64,000 nucleotides of DNA, taken from a virus. The DNA is taken from IMG/VR virus record IMGVR_UViG_3300011118_000005, positions 1 to 64,000 of that record. One strand, written 5' to 3'. The first letter of the stretch is position 1, and each line of letters starts with the position of its first letter. Shown here piece by piece: positions 44,102 to 52,156 of the stretch. The position numbers were made by a program, and so were the translations under genes. Below the pieces are notes generated by a model, which was given only the letters and a program-made list of their open reading frames with translations, ran no database searches and was not told where the DNA came from.

Positions 44102-45944
44102 CTTCATCCTCCTCATCGAACCCAAGGGATTCTTCGATCACTCCTAGCGACAGGTGTTCAAGTTCTTTGTTATCATTCAGAGTATCCAGGACAAGTTGGT
44201 CCACTGGTAAGTGTATTAAATCAATGATGTTGGCTCCCAGGGTAATGTCCATCGACATACGATGAATCCGGTCTTGCATTTGAAGTCGGTGCTCAGCCGA
44301 GAAATTATTATCATAGAATAACAAGGTGTGAGCCAGCGTAAGGGTCAATCCAAAACGCGCGGAACCAGGGTTACAAACGAAGCACACTTTGCCGTGGTTC
44401 TCTTCCCAGAAATCCATGGGATCATCTTTGATAAAGCCTCCCTGATTATCATAACAACGCCATCCTCGACCATCTACACACGTCACAGCCCATCCACGAC
44501 CTTTACACACATCTAGGATACGATCAATGCTGCCCTGGAAACTAGCTGCTACTACAAGCCTTCCATGTATCTCGTTTTCATCTAGTATATCTCGCAGAGC
44601 ATTATCTTTTAGACATTTGACTCTTTTCGTCTGCCTCTTATAATCAGGGATAGTTTTGTTGCCAAGGCATCCTGGACAGGTTCCTTCATGTGGATAGTCG
44701 TATACGCCGGTGCCTTTACATACTGGACATTCTTTTTCACCGTCTGCGGCATTGACATATTGGAACCCGCTGGATAAGGCTCTCATCCAAGTCAAAGCTG
44801 TGATAGCATTTGGAGCAATCTTGCATAGTGACTTAGCCACACGAAGAGTCTTCTTAGACGGCTCCAAGTTGATTTTTCTATACTTCTTTGGCGGCAGTTT
44901 GAGCCAATCCTTTTTGCGATAGACAGGCATCAAACCTTTATACCTATTCGGTAGCCGCGCCACTTCTTCCTTACGCCACCCAGTTCGGCTGCTATGTTTA
45001 ATCCCATCCATATCCTCAATATCTTCCATGATTGCATACCTGCGCTCAAATGCGCGGAAAGAGCCTTCTTTGATAAATCCAGGCCAAGCAATCTCGCACT
45101 GTGACCATAGATCAGTTGGATGCTTGGCGCTCGGCGTGCCAGATAAGAGAATTACATAGCCTTCTAATCCATGCTTCTCTCGGATAAGGTCAGCAATTGC
45201 TTGCGCAGCAATAGACCTCTTTGAAGTCGGAGTTTTGAGTGCAGATGATTCGTCAAAGAAAATACCGTCTGGCGGAATCAATCCATCAAACTCATAACGC
45301 ATTATTTTGGTGAGTCTCTCATAGCTCATCATCCTAATTTTTATGCTAGGGTCTGAGCCCCACTTTTTGAACTCCCTCTCTACTGAGGCCAGTGCAGACT
45401 TGGGGCCAACAAACCACCATTCCTTCTTACCGGATCTTTCCATGATCTCTATGGCAGCCAGAGACTTGCCTAGCCCCTGCTCAGCAGCTAGTATTTGGTA
45501 TCGATACTGTAGCCCACGACTGATCATGTCGATTTGCGCAGGCTTTATTTCTAAGCCTAATTGCTTAAACTGAGGTCGGTCGAACTGTTCCTTCTTCATC
45601 AATTCAAGAGGCCGTTTCCACCACACATACATATCCTCGCCCCAGAGATGCTGAAGCTGGAAGACATTGCGGTGGCAATTTTTGATCGACCACTTTTTGA
45701 TGGGTGGTTCATCGCGACCGTGCCATTTGTAACCTGAGAAGGTTTTGATAGCTCGATTTAGAATCTTGGAGAACCCAATTTGCTGAAACCAAATATCATC
45801 TTCGTCCACTTTAAGTCCGACTGCGAACTTATAGATATACTTACCTTCTTGGACCTTCAGTTCTTTGCGAAGCAGGGACAAATTATTTCCTCTAAAGTAA
45901 TGGGGCTTCTCTAATATGCCAATGGTGGCACGCCATGTACTCAT
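44088..45944 (-). CDS. SNF2/DEAD-like helicase with DnaJ-type Cys insertion
   Basis: A 618-residue SF2 ATPase. Walker A is AAEQGLGKSLAA, motif II is FFDESS, motif III is LLSGTPSAKHP, and motif VI lies in QMQDRIHRMS. Between the two RecA-like domains is a Cys insertion (CPVCKGTGVYDY, then CPGCLGNKT) with two C-x-x-C-x-G-x-G knuckles as in DnaJ, probably zinc-binding. The C-terminus is very acidic. It is likely a replication or recombination translocase. The start at 45944 is inside the upstream gene and is uncertain. Confidence 0.82.
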   Translation of the reverse strand: MSTWRATIGILEKPHYFRGNNLSLLRKELKVQEGKYIYKFAVGLKVDEDDIWFQQIGFSKILNRAIKTFSGYKWHGRDEPPIKKWSIKNCHRNVFQLQHLWGEDMYVWWKRPLELMKKEQFDRPQFKQLGLEIKPAQIDMISRGLQYRYQILAAEQGLGKSLAAIEIMERSGKKEWWFVGPKSALASVEREFKKWGSDPSIKIRMMSYERLTKIMRYEFDGLIPPDGIFFDESSALKTPTSKRSIAAQAIADLIREKHGLEGYVILLSGTPSAKHPTDLWSQCEIAWPGFIKEGSFRAFERRYAIMEDIEDMDGIKHSSRTGWRKEEVARLPNRYKGLMPVYRKKDWLKLPPKKYRKINLEPSKKTLRVAKSLCKIAPNAITALTWMRALSSGFQYVNAADGEKECPVCKGTGVYDYPHEGTCPGCLGNKTIPDYKRQTKRVKCLKDNALRDILDENEIHGRLVVAASFQGSIDRILDVCKGRGWAVTCVDGRGWRCYDNQGGFIKDDPMDFWEENHGKVCFVCNPGSARFGLTLTLAHTLLFYDNNFSAEHRLQMQDRIHRMSMDITLGANIIDLIHLPVDQLVLDTLNDNKELEHLSLGVIEESLGFDEEDEDEDD

Positions 45945-46143
45945 CCATAGTATTGATACCTGCCCAGGGATATTTTTCTCTAATATTATTAAAATCTTTT
46001 TCTCGAAGTTGGGCAAGTATAAGCTCGGCGTGCGCAAAGGTATCAGTAGTGACTGCCACCACGTCATCATTGCAACAAATAACATGGACTATTTCAGGAG
46101 GCAAGATTCTTCTCCAGATATTTGATAGCTTTTGGCATTTCAT
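45892..46143 (-). CDS. Hypothetical protein
   Basis: An 83-residue protein (MKCQKLSNIWRRILPPEIVH...). It overlaps the helicase gene by about 50 bases and the upstream gene by 50. The start is uncertain. No family was recognised. Confidence 0.5.
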   Translation of the reverse strand: MKCQKLSNIWRRILPPEIVHVICCNDDVVAVTTDTFAHAELILAQLREKDFNNIREKYPWAGINTMDEYMACHHWHIREAPLL

Positions 46144-46438
46144 CGAGTTCAGTCTCAAGATTAGGATCTTCTGAAACCTCTTTGTGAACCTCCATTATAC
46201 ATGGTAGATCATCAACTGTCAAGGATAATCTCGCAGTTTTATCTATTTTTATGCAGCCACCATAGTTCTTGGTGTTACATAGTTCTTTCTCATCTACCAT
46301 ATCGTGGTACACAGCGAAGCTCAAAACTCTACTGATTAAATCCTCCTCCGAAGGGCTCATAGGATAATAGCCTTCCTTGGACATAAAGACAAACATCTTT
46401 GAAATAGCTACTGCGTGCTTCTTCATTATCTTCATCAT
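46094..46438 (-). CDS. Hypothetical protein
   Basis: A 114-residue protein (MMKIMKKHAVAISKMFVF...), mostly helical and acidic towards the end. TAAGGTATA precedes the first of two ATGs. No family was recognised. Confidence 0.55.
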   Translation of the reverse strand: MMKIMKKHAVAISKMFVFMSKEGYYPMSPSEEDLISRVLSFAVYHDMVDEKELCNTKNYGGCIKIDKTARLSLTVDDLPCIMEVHKEVSEDPNLETELDEMPKAIKYLEKNLAS

Positions 46439-46444
46439 TATACC

Positions 46445-46528
46445 TTATCTTAGATTGGTAGGAGTATTCAAAAGCCAGAAGGAACAGCAGATCATTATAG
46501 CTGCAAAGATAGCTATGGACACCCACAT
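46445..46528 (-). CDS. 27-residue membrane peptide
   Basis: A tiny gene with an excellent GAGGAGATAAT site. One hydrophobic helix (WVSIAIFAAIMICCSFWLL) and a short polar end. It fills the gap between the exonuclease and the next gene. A longer frame on the same bases lacks a ribosome site. Confidence 0.5.
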   Translation of the reverse strand: MWVSIAIFAAIMICCSFWLLNTPTNLR

Positions 46529-46529
46529 A

Positions 46530-47093
46530 TTATCTCCTCGCCACTGCAATCTGAATCAATCTGGCCACCACCTTGGCATCCTCTAAGGCGGTATGCGCAA
46601 CCACACCCTCAAGACCAGCCCTCTTCATACATTCCTCTGTGTTGGGCAACTCTGAATCCTTCAGCGGGTTCCAGTACAATTCCCCAGGGTCAATAACCCG
46701 TCGACGGAATACCTTCTCCACGTCCCATCCTGGTAGGCATCGCAGAAACCGATCATCAAACCCAGCGTAATTCTTACCAGCCACATTGTAAGGGCCTCGA
46801 TTCCCAAAATATGGTATCAGAAAATTATGAAGGTGGGCTCGTACCCATTCTGGTCTAAGAAACAGATATTTGTCTTCATCTCGCTCCGCGATGCGACGAA
46901 AGATTTCGGGGTGCATTGAGAGGGCGTAAGGCTCACCCTGATAAACCGGATGCACCACGTAGCAATGAAACTTTGGTGGATTCTCAAGCGGTGTCAGCCA
47001 GTCATCGATGACGGCCCCTACCTCAATCACTTGGCAGGTTTTCTCATCGAGACCAGTAGTCTCAATATCAACGGAAACAAAACGACAATCCAT
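46530..47093 (-). CDS. DnaQ-like 3'-5' exonuclease
   Basis: A 187-residue DEDD exonuclease: Exo I D9-I-E11 (VSVDIETTG), Exo II in AGKNYAGFDDRF, Exo III H-x(4)-D in HTALEDAKVVA. RNase T/DnaQ type. It probably processes DNA or RNA ends, and a second such enzyme lies at 55649-56245. Confidence 0.85.
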   Translation of the reverse strand: MDCRFVSVDIETTGLDEKTCQVIEVGAVIDDWLTPLENPPKFHCYVVHPVYQGEPYALSMHPEIFRRIAERDEDKYLFLRPEWVRAHLHNFLIPYFGNRGPYNVAGKNYAGFDDRFLRCLPGWDVEKVFRRRVIDPGELYWNPLKDSELPNTEECMKRAGLEGVVAHTALEDAKVVARLIQIAVARR

Positions 47094-47101
47094 AGTTCTT
47101 C

Positions 47102-47356
47102 CTATTGTAAAATGTAATAATCACGGACGTAAAGCCAGTCTCGTTTCACCTCCGAGTCCATTGGGAGCACAGACCTACCTAATCTGATATGTGGCGGGCC
47201 ATCACGGTCCCCAGGACACACATCCACACGACCAATTGTGCTAACTCTGGCATCAAGCCACCAGCACAGCGTATCTTCGTGGTTTACCGGGACTACTAAC
47301 TCTATTAGTTTGCCTTCCAGTGAGGTTAATTTAATAGCATCTCCAAGATCTCTCAT
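47102..47356 (-). CDS. Hypothetical protein
   Basis: An 84-residue protein starting MRDLGDAIKLTSLEGKLIEL, predicted beta-rich (SH3-like). GGAGG lies ten bases before the ATG. No family was recognised. Confidence 0.5.
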   Translation of the reverse strand: MRDLGDAIKLTSLEGKLIELVVPVNHEDTLCWWLDARVSTIGRVDVCPGDRDGPPHIRLGRSVLPMDSEVKRDWLYVRDYYILQ

Positions 47357-47360
47357 AATC

Positions 47361-47573
47361 TCACAACCTCCACTTATGGACACCATACAAATCTAATACT
47401 CCCATCAGGATTGAAACACCTATTAGCGATGACAAGCCGCTCTGATACCCGACGACAGCCCAAATCACATTACCGCAAAACATTAGCCACAGCCCACGCA
47501 CCCTCTTATGGGCTATGTCAACACTGCCCAGTGCCATAACAGTGTTGCCGATCCAGCCAATGATATCAATCAC
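47361..47573 (-). CDS. PnuC-like small membrane protein
   Basis: A 70-residue protein with three short hydrophobic segments. GNVIWAVVGYQSGLSSLIGV then GVLDLYGVHKW resembles one half of PnuC-type vitamin transporters, a layout seen in small phage membrane proteins. Transport is not proven. Confidence 0.5.
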   Translation of the reverse strand: MIDIIGWIGNTVMALGSVDIAHKRVRGLWLMFCGNVIWAVVGYQSGLSSLIGVSILMGVLDLYGVHKWRL

Positions 47574-48430
47574 TTATCCAGACCCCATATTTTGTAATCT
47601 TTTGCTCTCCCAGACACTTGAACAGCGAGGTCAAACGCATAGTTTGTTAGTTTTTGCACGCCTGGATAATCAAGAGTGTCGGCATCATCTGCTGGTGTAT
47701 GGTACAACTGACTACCGTCTGTGTTAACGGTAATCACAGGGACTTTCACCATGACGAATGACCTATTATCGCTAGGTAATCTGCCTCCTCGATAAGTTAC
47801 CGATGGTGCAAAATCATACTTTTCAAATATCTTGGCAAGATCCTTTTTAGGCCAACTCCTTTTAACCATTGGGGTAGTATCAAGATGGCCAAGCATATCC
47901 AGGTTTAAGGCAAAGACAGGCTGTGCATTGTCTTTATCAAAATCTCCATCAAATGGATTTTTGCAGAACACTTTGGAACCAATTATACCAACCTCTTCGG
48001 CTGTGAACCAGACAAATACCACAGACCGGGCAGGTTTGTCTGCCTGAAATCGTCTAGCCAATTCCAATAAAACAGCAGATCCGGAGGCATTATCATCAGC
48101 ACCATTCATGATTTTGCCTCTCCTGATACCAAGGTGGTCTAGGTGGGCGCATACTACAATATACGTTTCAGAATGGGTTCCGTCAATGTATGCAATTAAA
48201 TTATTACAATCAATTCCGGCAAATTTAACCGGCTGATAGAATGTTGGAACCCCTATTTTATCAAGGGCAGCCACAATATACTTCTGTGAATCGACCAGAC
48301 CATCAGAGCCGATGCCACGGCCCTCCCTAGCATCATCTGCTAGGTATTCAATGTCTAACTTAATCTGATCTACTTGGGCGTAGGATAGAGTTGAAAAAAG
48401 TAATGCAAAAACAAATACAATAGTTCTCAT
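47570..48430 (-). CDS. Secreted M28-family metallopeptidase
   Basis: A 286-residue protein. A signal peptide (MRTIVFVFALLFSTLSYA) is followed by an M28 aminopeptidase domain with all zinc ligands and acid/base residues: H96-L-D98, D112 (GADDNASG), E145-E146 (TAEEVG), D178 (NLDMLG) and H244 (YHTPADD). It is a full, apparently active exopeptidase destined for the periplasm or outside. Such an enzyme is rare in phages. It may release amino acids or act on host envelope peptides. Confidence 0.85.
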   Translation of the reverse strand: MRTIVFVFALLFSTLSYAQVDQIKLDIEYLADDAREGRGIGSDGLVDSQKYIVAALDKIGVPTFYQPVKFAGIDCNNLIAYIDGTHSETYIVVCAHLDHLGIRRGKIMNGADDNASGSAVLLELARRFQADKPARSVVFVWFTAEEVGIIGSKVFCKNPFDGDFDKDNAQPVFALNLDMLGHLDTTPMVKRSWPKKDLAKIFEKYDFAPSVTYRGGRLPSDNRSFVMVKVPVITVNTDGSQLYHTPADDADTLDYPGVQKLTNYAFDLAVQVSGRAKDYKIWGLDK

Positions 48431-48465
48431 TTTATCTCCAGGTCGTTACGTGGTTATGAGGGTGG

Positions 48466-48657
48466 TTAGGTGAGTGACCAACGTGTTTCTCCGTCAAAGT
48501 CGGAAACTTCGACAAATTCTGGGTCTTTCAGCCCCTTGGCAAATTTCATAGCGTCCCTGAAGTAGTCAAAATCCCTACTGTAGGTTTTGCCTTTATTGTC
48601 GGTCCAGATGACACAGAAGTCGTTTTCGTCGTACATGCCGGTTCTTTCGTTATACAT
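48466..48657 (-). CDS. Hypothetical protein
   Basis: A 63-residue protein (MYNERTGMYDENDFCVIWTD...), a small alpha/beta unit. Separated from the peptidase by 35 bases. No family was recognised. Confidence 0.5.
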   Translation of the reverse strand: MYNERTGMYDENDFCVIWTDNKGKTYSRDFDYFRDAMKFAKGLKDPEFVEVSDFDGETRWSLT

Positions 48658-48664
48658 GGTCTTT

Positions 48665-48922
48665 CTATTTCTCGGTTAGTGGTTGTGACTCCAACCATGT
48701 CAAGGTATCTTGGTCACCAATAACATGATTCAAATGTCCATTCAGCCTAAACAAGATTGAGTGAGTCCAAACCGCTTTCTCACTAATCTCCATGGTACTC
48801 TTGACTTCGTGGACAATTTCTTCATTTTCATCATTTGTCACTTTGTGGACGACTTCCAACGTGTCACCAGGATTAAGATATATCGGTGAGTGGAACTTGA
48901 ACGAGCCTACAATTTCAATCAT
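48665..48922 (-). CDS. Hypothetical beta-rich protein
   Basis: An 85-residue protein (MIEIVGSFKFHSPIYLNPGD...), strongly beta-like. TGGAGAT precedes the ATG. No family was recognised. Confidence 0.5.
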   Translation of the reverse strand: MIEIVGSFKFHSPIYLNPGDTLEVVHKVTNDENEEIVHEVKSTMEISEKAVWTHSILFRLNGHLNHVIGDQDTLTWLESQPLTEK

Positions 48923-48934
48923 TTTATCTCCAGG

Positions 48935-49120
48935 TTAAATAGGAAACTCCCAATCCACAACTAATAGATCTCCGGCGAAACACTCCACATCCTTCTCGAA
49001 TTTGGTTTCATATCCATACTTTGTAGTCCTAACTACTGCCACGCCTTTGTCGGCTACCGAGCCATCTTCTGATATCAGAACCCAATTAACCTTCTTGGAT
49101 GATTGGTCAAACTGCCTCAT
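48935..49120 (-). CDS. Hypothetical beta-rich protein
   Basis: A 61-residue protein (MRQFDQSSKKVNWVLISEDG...), predicted beta sandwich-like. Coupled by ATGA to the gene upstream. No family was recognised. Confidence 0.5.
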   Translation of the reverse strand: MRQFDQSSKKVNWVLISEDGSVADKGVAVVRTTKYGYETKFEKDVECFAGDLLVVDWEFPI

Positions 49121-49620
49121 TTATGCTCCAATAGAAGAAATGTGCCATCATGACTATCCCTGGTTTCCCAGCCCTCAAACAGGAACCCTAATCCCTTCTG
49201 GCACATGATAGTATACATCTGATTAAACGCTTGTCTGGTAGTGGGATACTGGTGTGAACCGCTCCCCTCGATTATGGCGTGAGTCCAATCCTCCAGGCTT
49301 CCAGAAATGAGCACACATCCTATCTCTTGTCTGAGAGACAAAGAAGTCGAAAGATGTGTCATACCTCTGGTATACTCTATAATCTCACGTAGATTATCAA
49401 TCATACCGGCTACCAGGAATCCTATATGCGTTACGGCCCCGGACAGGTCCACATCCTTTCTTGCAAAATCACGTAGAATATTTATGTCATCAACCAGTTG
49501 ACATAACCCAGGTCGCAAGTCTGCAACTTGTACGTGATTGATCCCTGTGACACTCCGTGAGGCATCCATAAATGCCCCGAGGTCTAAACGAGTCTCGGAT
49601 ACCAGGGCTACTCCAATCAA
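49117..49620 (-). CDS. Conserved phage-type protein
   Basis: A 167-residue protein. The second half (CVLISGSLEDWTHAIIEGSG ... ETRDSHDGTFLLLE) has the pattern S-G-S-L-x-x-W ... D-G-T-F that I recall from conserved phage proteins of unknown role. The first half is alpha/beta. Confidence 0.5.
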   Translation of the reverse strand: MIGVALVSETRLDLGAFMDASRSVTGINHVQVADLRPGLCQLVDDINILRDFARKDVDLSGAVTHIGFLVAGMIDNLREIIEYTRGMTHLSTSLSLRQEIGCVLISGSLEDWTHAIIEGSGSHQYPTTRQAFNQMYTIMCQKGLGFLFEGWETRDSHDGTFLLLEHK

Positions 49621-49910
49621 AATTGTTCCTCCTCCTCTTCAGTGTCTTCGATTACGAACCCAGGAACCCCGTTCCAAAGATAATCAAAGTTCACAGTTGC
49701 TTGTTCAGGTGACTCACCATAAGCGATGACACATTTCATAGGGTCAGGGTCACACTCAAACAAACATACCCATCTTGACCCATCTCTGGTGACTGATATA
49801 GGCAGTTGTCGGCTAGGTCGGAAAGTCGTCATAAGCGAGGCGACATTCAATTTTGCCCTCTGCAATTTTACTTTGAGAATCTGTTTCTTTAATTGTTGGA
49901 TGCCAAACAT
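49617..49910 (-). CDS. Conserved phage-type protein
   Basis: A 97-residue protein. RQLPISVTRDGSRWVCLFEC followed by YGESPEQATVNFDYLW is a pattern I recall from short phage proteins, function unknown. The C-terminus is acidic (EDTEEEEEQF). Confidence 0.6.
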   Translation of the reverse strand: MFGIQQLKKQILKVKLQRAKLNVASLMTTFRPSRQLPISVTRDGSRWVCLFECDPDPMKCVIAYGESPEQATVNFDYLWNGVPGFVIEDTEEEEEQF

Positions 49911-49924
49911 TTTGTTCTCCGAAT

Positions 49925-49954
49925 AAAAACTACCAATGGCTCATCCATGAGCCA
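49925..49954 (-). terminator. Probable intrinsic terminator
   Basis: Reading leftward, TGGCTCAT-GG-ATGAGCCA (49937-49954) forms a perfect stem, followed after seven bases by TTTTT (49925-49929). It lies between the stop at 49973 and the next start at 49910. Confidence 0.55.
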
Positions 49955-49972
49955 GAGGCAGTCCACCCAAGA

Positions 49973-50662
49973 TTAACGAGATTCGTCCTCGTCCGCAAGC
50001 TCCGGACCATTGGTTTCCGGATTCATAAACTTAACAATCTCCTCAATTATCGATTCGATATCTGGCAGATTGGTAATCGGAGCCGAGCACTTTCCAACTT
50101 GTGGCGCGTGCCAACTATACCGAGGACGTTCGATATATTTTGCCCTCAGAGTGAACGGGATGGGGTCTGCTGGCTCCACCCCTTTCCTTTCAGCGTCTTC
50201 CTCCGTCACAGGAAGATGTGCGCCCATGAGTCCGGATTCCATGCGGGCCGATTTGTTCCCGCAGAAGAACTCATAAAAAACTCCAGTATTGCGCTCAAAC
50301 AACAAGAACGATGGACCCCACATGCAGCCAGAATCCTTCTCACCGGCGCGATCTACAATCTCCTGGTAGACCTCATCTTCCTCATCAAACACAGCCAACG
50401 GTGGCTCGGACGTAGTGTCCAATGCCTTGTTCCGACAGGCAAATGCCAATACGTCGATGCTATCTCCCAAATCAATAATACCATCGTCTCCAGTTGGTAC
50501 ACCATAGTGACCAGGAGCAATCAGACCTTTGTCGACAAACTTGCCCTTCGTGACAAGTTGCAATCGAGGAAGGAAGTTAGACTCAGCACCATACTTGGAA
50601 AAGTCAACTACGCTTGTCGATGGGAGGTTAGTTAAAGTGGCAGCCATTAAAGCATTACTCAT
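49973..50662 (-). CDS. Conserved phage-type protein, candidate ssDNA-binding
   Basis: A 229-residue protein starting MSNALMAATLTNLPSTS. The pattern FLPRLQLVTKGKFVDKGLIA ... ACRNKALD ... KDSGCMWGPSFLLFER ... FCGNKSARMES is one I recall from large phages near replication genes. Its role is not established; the acidic tail resembles that of single-strand DNA-binding proteins, which is only suggestive. Confidence 0.5.
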   Translation of the reverse strand: MSNALMAATLTNLPSTSVVDFSKYGAESNFLPRLQLVTKGKFVDKGLIAPGHYGVPTGDDGIIDLGDSIDVLAFACRNKALDTTSEPPLAVFDEEDEVYQEIVDRAGEKDSGCMWGPSFLLFERNTGVFYEFFCGNKSARMESGLMGAHLPVTEEDAERKGVEPADPIPFTLRAKYIERPRYSWHAPQVGKCSAPITNLPDIESIIEEIVKFMNPETNGPELADEDESR

Positions 50663-51557
50663 CAGTTTTCTCTCTTTCAATAGAAGATTGTTCAGAAATC
50701 CGTTTTTTCAGTAATTCGGCTTCCTTTGCCTCTAACAACTCGCGGCGTTCGAGTTCTGTGGCTAATGAAGCCTTATCAGTTCTAGTACACCATTTCAGTG
50801 CTGCTTTCCAGCCATCCAAAGCAGAGGCTGCATCCACGCCACTCAACACTGAAGCGGCCACAGTGGGAAATTCTAGTTCGTACTTCACCTCCTTTAAGTT
50901 TCTTAGTCTATAATTGCTTTTCAAATTGGTTAAGATTCTGGACGACTTTTTATCACTTCGTAGTTGTCTGATCTCAGATCTAATCAATTCCCGTAACTCT
51001 GACTTTGATAAAGATTCCATTAGCTCCAAAATGGAATCCTGCCTCTGTACTGGCAGCTTGCTTAGCTCAGCCCCCATTTTAATCGCAATCTTCCCTTTTG
51101 TCAAGTATTTTTTTCCTAATTGGGAAAGATTTACCAGATTTAATATCCTTTTAACCCAGTCTGGGTGTTGAGATAACGAGTGTGCTAGCTCATTTAAGGA
51201 CATAGTCTGCTCTACATTGATTATTTTCCACAGGCGGGTGGCGTATTCTATTGGCTCGACTTCGATTCTTTTTGCGTGACATATAAGTTGTAATTTTAAT
51301 ACCTCCATTTCTGTCATTGGAATCAGGATACAAGGAACCTCTTGAATAGACAGATCAAGGGAGATCTCTAATCTATGGCACCCCTCGATTACTTGCTGTG
51401 GGTCCACATTGGATCTGACCAATAATGGCTGTAGGATTCCGTAATCCCTGATTGAATCCCGTAGCATTGTGTATTCAAGGGTGTTTTTTCGCACCGTCCT
51501 GAATTGAATCGGGGATCGAACTAGGTCTGCTGTATTTATAAATTCTAACTGTTGCAT
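50655..51557 (-). CDS. ParB/Spo0J-like DNA-binding protein 2
   Basis: A 300-residue protein. The ParB-like N-terminus has YGILQPLLVRSNVDP, then QQVIEGCHRLEISLDL (G-x-H-R in place of G-x-R-R) and a helix-turn-helix around residues 120-145 (LNELAHSLSQHPDWVKRILN). A long charged C-terminal part follows. It is adjacent to the divergent region with inverted repeats, possible binding sites. Confidence 0.72.
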   Translation of the reverse strand: MQQLEFINTADLVRSPIQFRTVRKNTLEYTMLRDSIRDYGILQPLLVRSNVDPQQVIEGCHRLEISLDLSIQEVPCILIPMTEMEVLKLQLICHAKRIEVEPIEYATRLWKIINVEQTMSLNELAHSLSQHPDWVKRILNLVNLSQLGKKYLTKGKIAIKMGAELSKLPVQRQDSILELMESLSKSELRELIRSEIRQLRSDKKSSRILTNLKSNYRLRNLKEVKYELEFPTVAASVLSGVDAASALDGWKAALKWCTRTDKASLATELERRELLEAKEAELLKKRISEQSSIEREKTDE

Positions 51558-51573
51558 TGATTCCTCTATCTAC

Positions 51574-51589
51574 TAATAGTCCCACTTTT
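51574..51589 (+). repeat. Left arm of 16-bp inverted repeat flanking the divergent region
   Basis: TAATAGTCCCACTTTT, matching the reverse complement of 52002-52017 at 15 of 16 bases. It lies 17 bases before the ParB-like gene. Confidence 0.7.
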
Positions 51590-51628
51590 CAAAAAAGTTG
51601 GCATAATTCTCAAAATTATAACAAAATA

Positions 51629-51656
51629 ATTTTAGGGGGATGGGGAGTTCTGTCAA
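51629..51656 (-). promoter_or_regulatory. Sigma70-type promoter for the ParB-like 2 operon
   Basis: TTGACA (51651-51656), 16 bases, TAAAAT (51629-51634), reading leftward. Predicted start near 51622, giving a leader of about 65 bases that contains the left inverted-repeat arm. Confidence 0.65.
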
Positions 51657-51838
51657 GAGGCTCAGGAAGAGAACTTCCTGTAAAATTTTTTGCTTGGCCT
51701 AATGAATAAAAGCCCCTTTCCCCTTTTTACACATAAGAGCCTGAACAGAAGTACAGTATCAAAAAGAAAAAGCATTAGTATATAGTTTATTATGAATTAC
51801 ATTTAGATTGTTCACATAGGGGTTTTCCTTATTGAGAC

Positions 51839-51888
51839 TCCCCATCAATAACCATAAATAATTTCATAGCAACAACTTATGATGGGGA
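51839..51888. repeat. Short inverted repeat in the divergent region
   Basis: TCCCCATCA (51839-51847) and its exact complement TGATGGGGA (51880-51888), separated by 32 bases. Central in the divergent region. Confidence 0.5.
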
Positions 51889-52001
51889 CTACTGGCGGCA
51901 TTTTTCCCCTTTTTTACTACATTTTTGAATTTTAACTTCTACCCCTACAGAGGTATTTTTACTTTTTTGACTTTTTTTAGATAATTATGACCACTTTCTT
52001 C

Positions 52002-52017
52002 AAAAATGGGACTATTA
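52002..52017 (-). repeat. Right arm of 16-bp inverted repeat flanking the divergent region
   Basis: AAAAATGGGACTATTA on the plus strand, the mirrored partner of 51574-51589, with one mismatch. It includes TATTAT and may be part of a rightward promoter for the primase operon. Confidence 0.7.
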
Positions 52018-52156
52018 TAGGGTAGAAGTTGCTCACTTATTTTTTCAACTTGCGCACTCTGTAAAAAGTTGGGGGAAATGGGGGCAAAATGGGGGGAAAA
52101 TAATTCCCAATCCCCACCCCTTATTTGGGTGGAAAATAATAGAAGATGGAGTATTT

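Larger units (their letters stand above)
51558..52156. other. Divergent AT-rich intergenic region, candidate origin
   Basis: About 600 bases without a convincing gene between divergent operons. It is AT-rich, with homopolymer T/A runs, G-runs and C-runs near 52070-52120, and several inverted repeats. It separates a ParB-like gene from the primase-helicase gene. This arrangement fits a replication origin and control region; no DnaA-type or known iteron family was recognised. Confidence 0.55.

Noticed and set aside
46329-46526. 65-residue frame starting at the same place as the 27-residue membrane peptide
   Set aside because: It has no suitable ribosome site, while the 27-residue frame starts exactly behind GAGGAGATAAT.
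51967-51972. Rightward sigma70 promoter using TTGACT for the primase operon
   Set aside because: No -10-like hexamer occurs at 16-18 bases. The rightward promoter is probably of another type or uses TATTAT near 52013.
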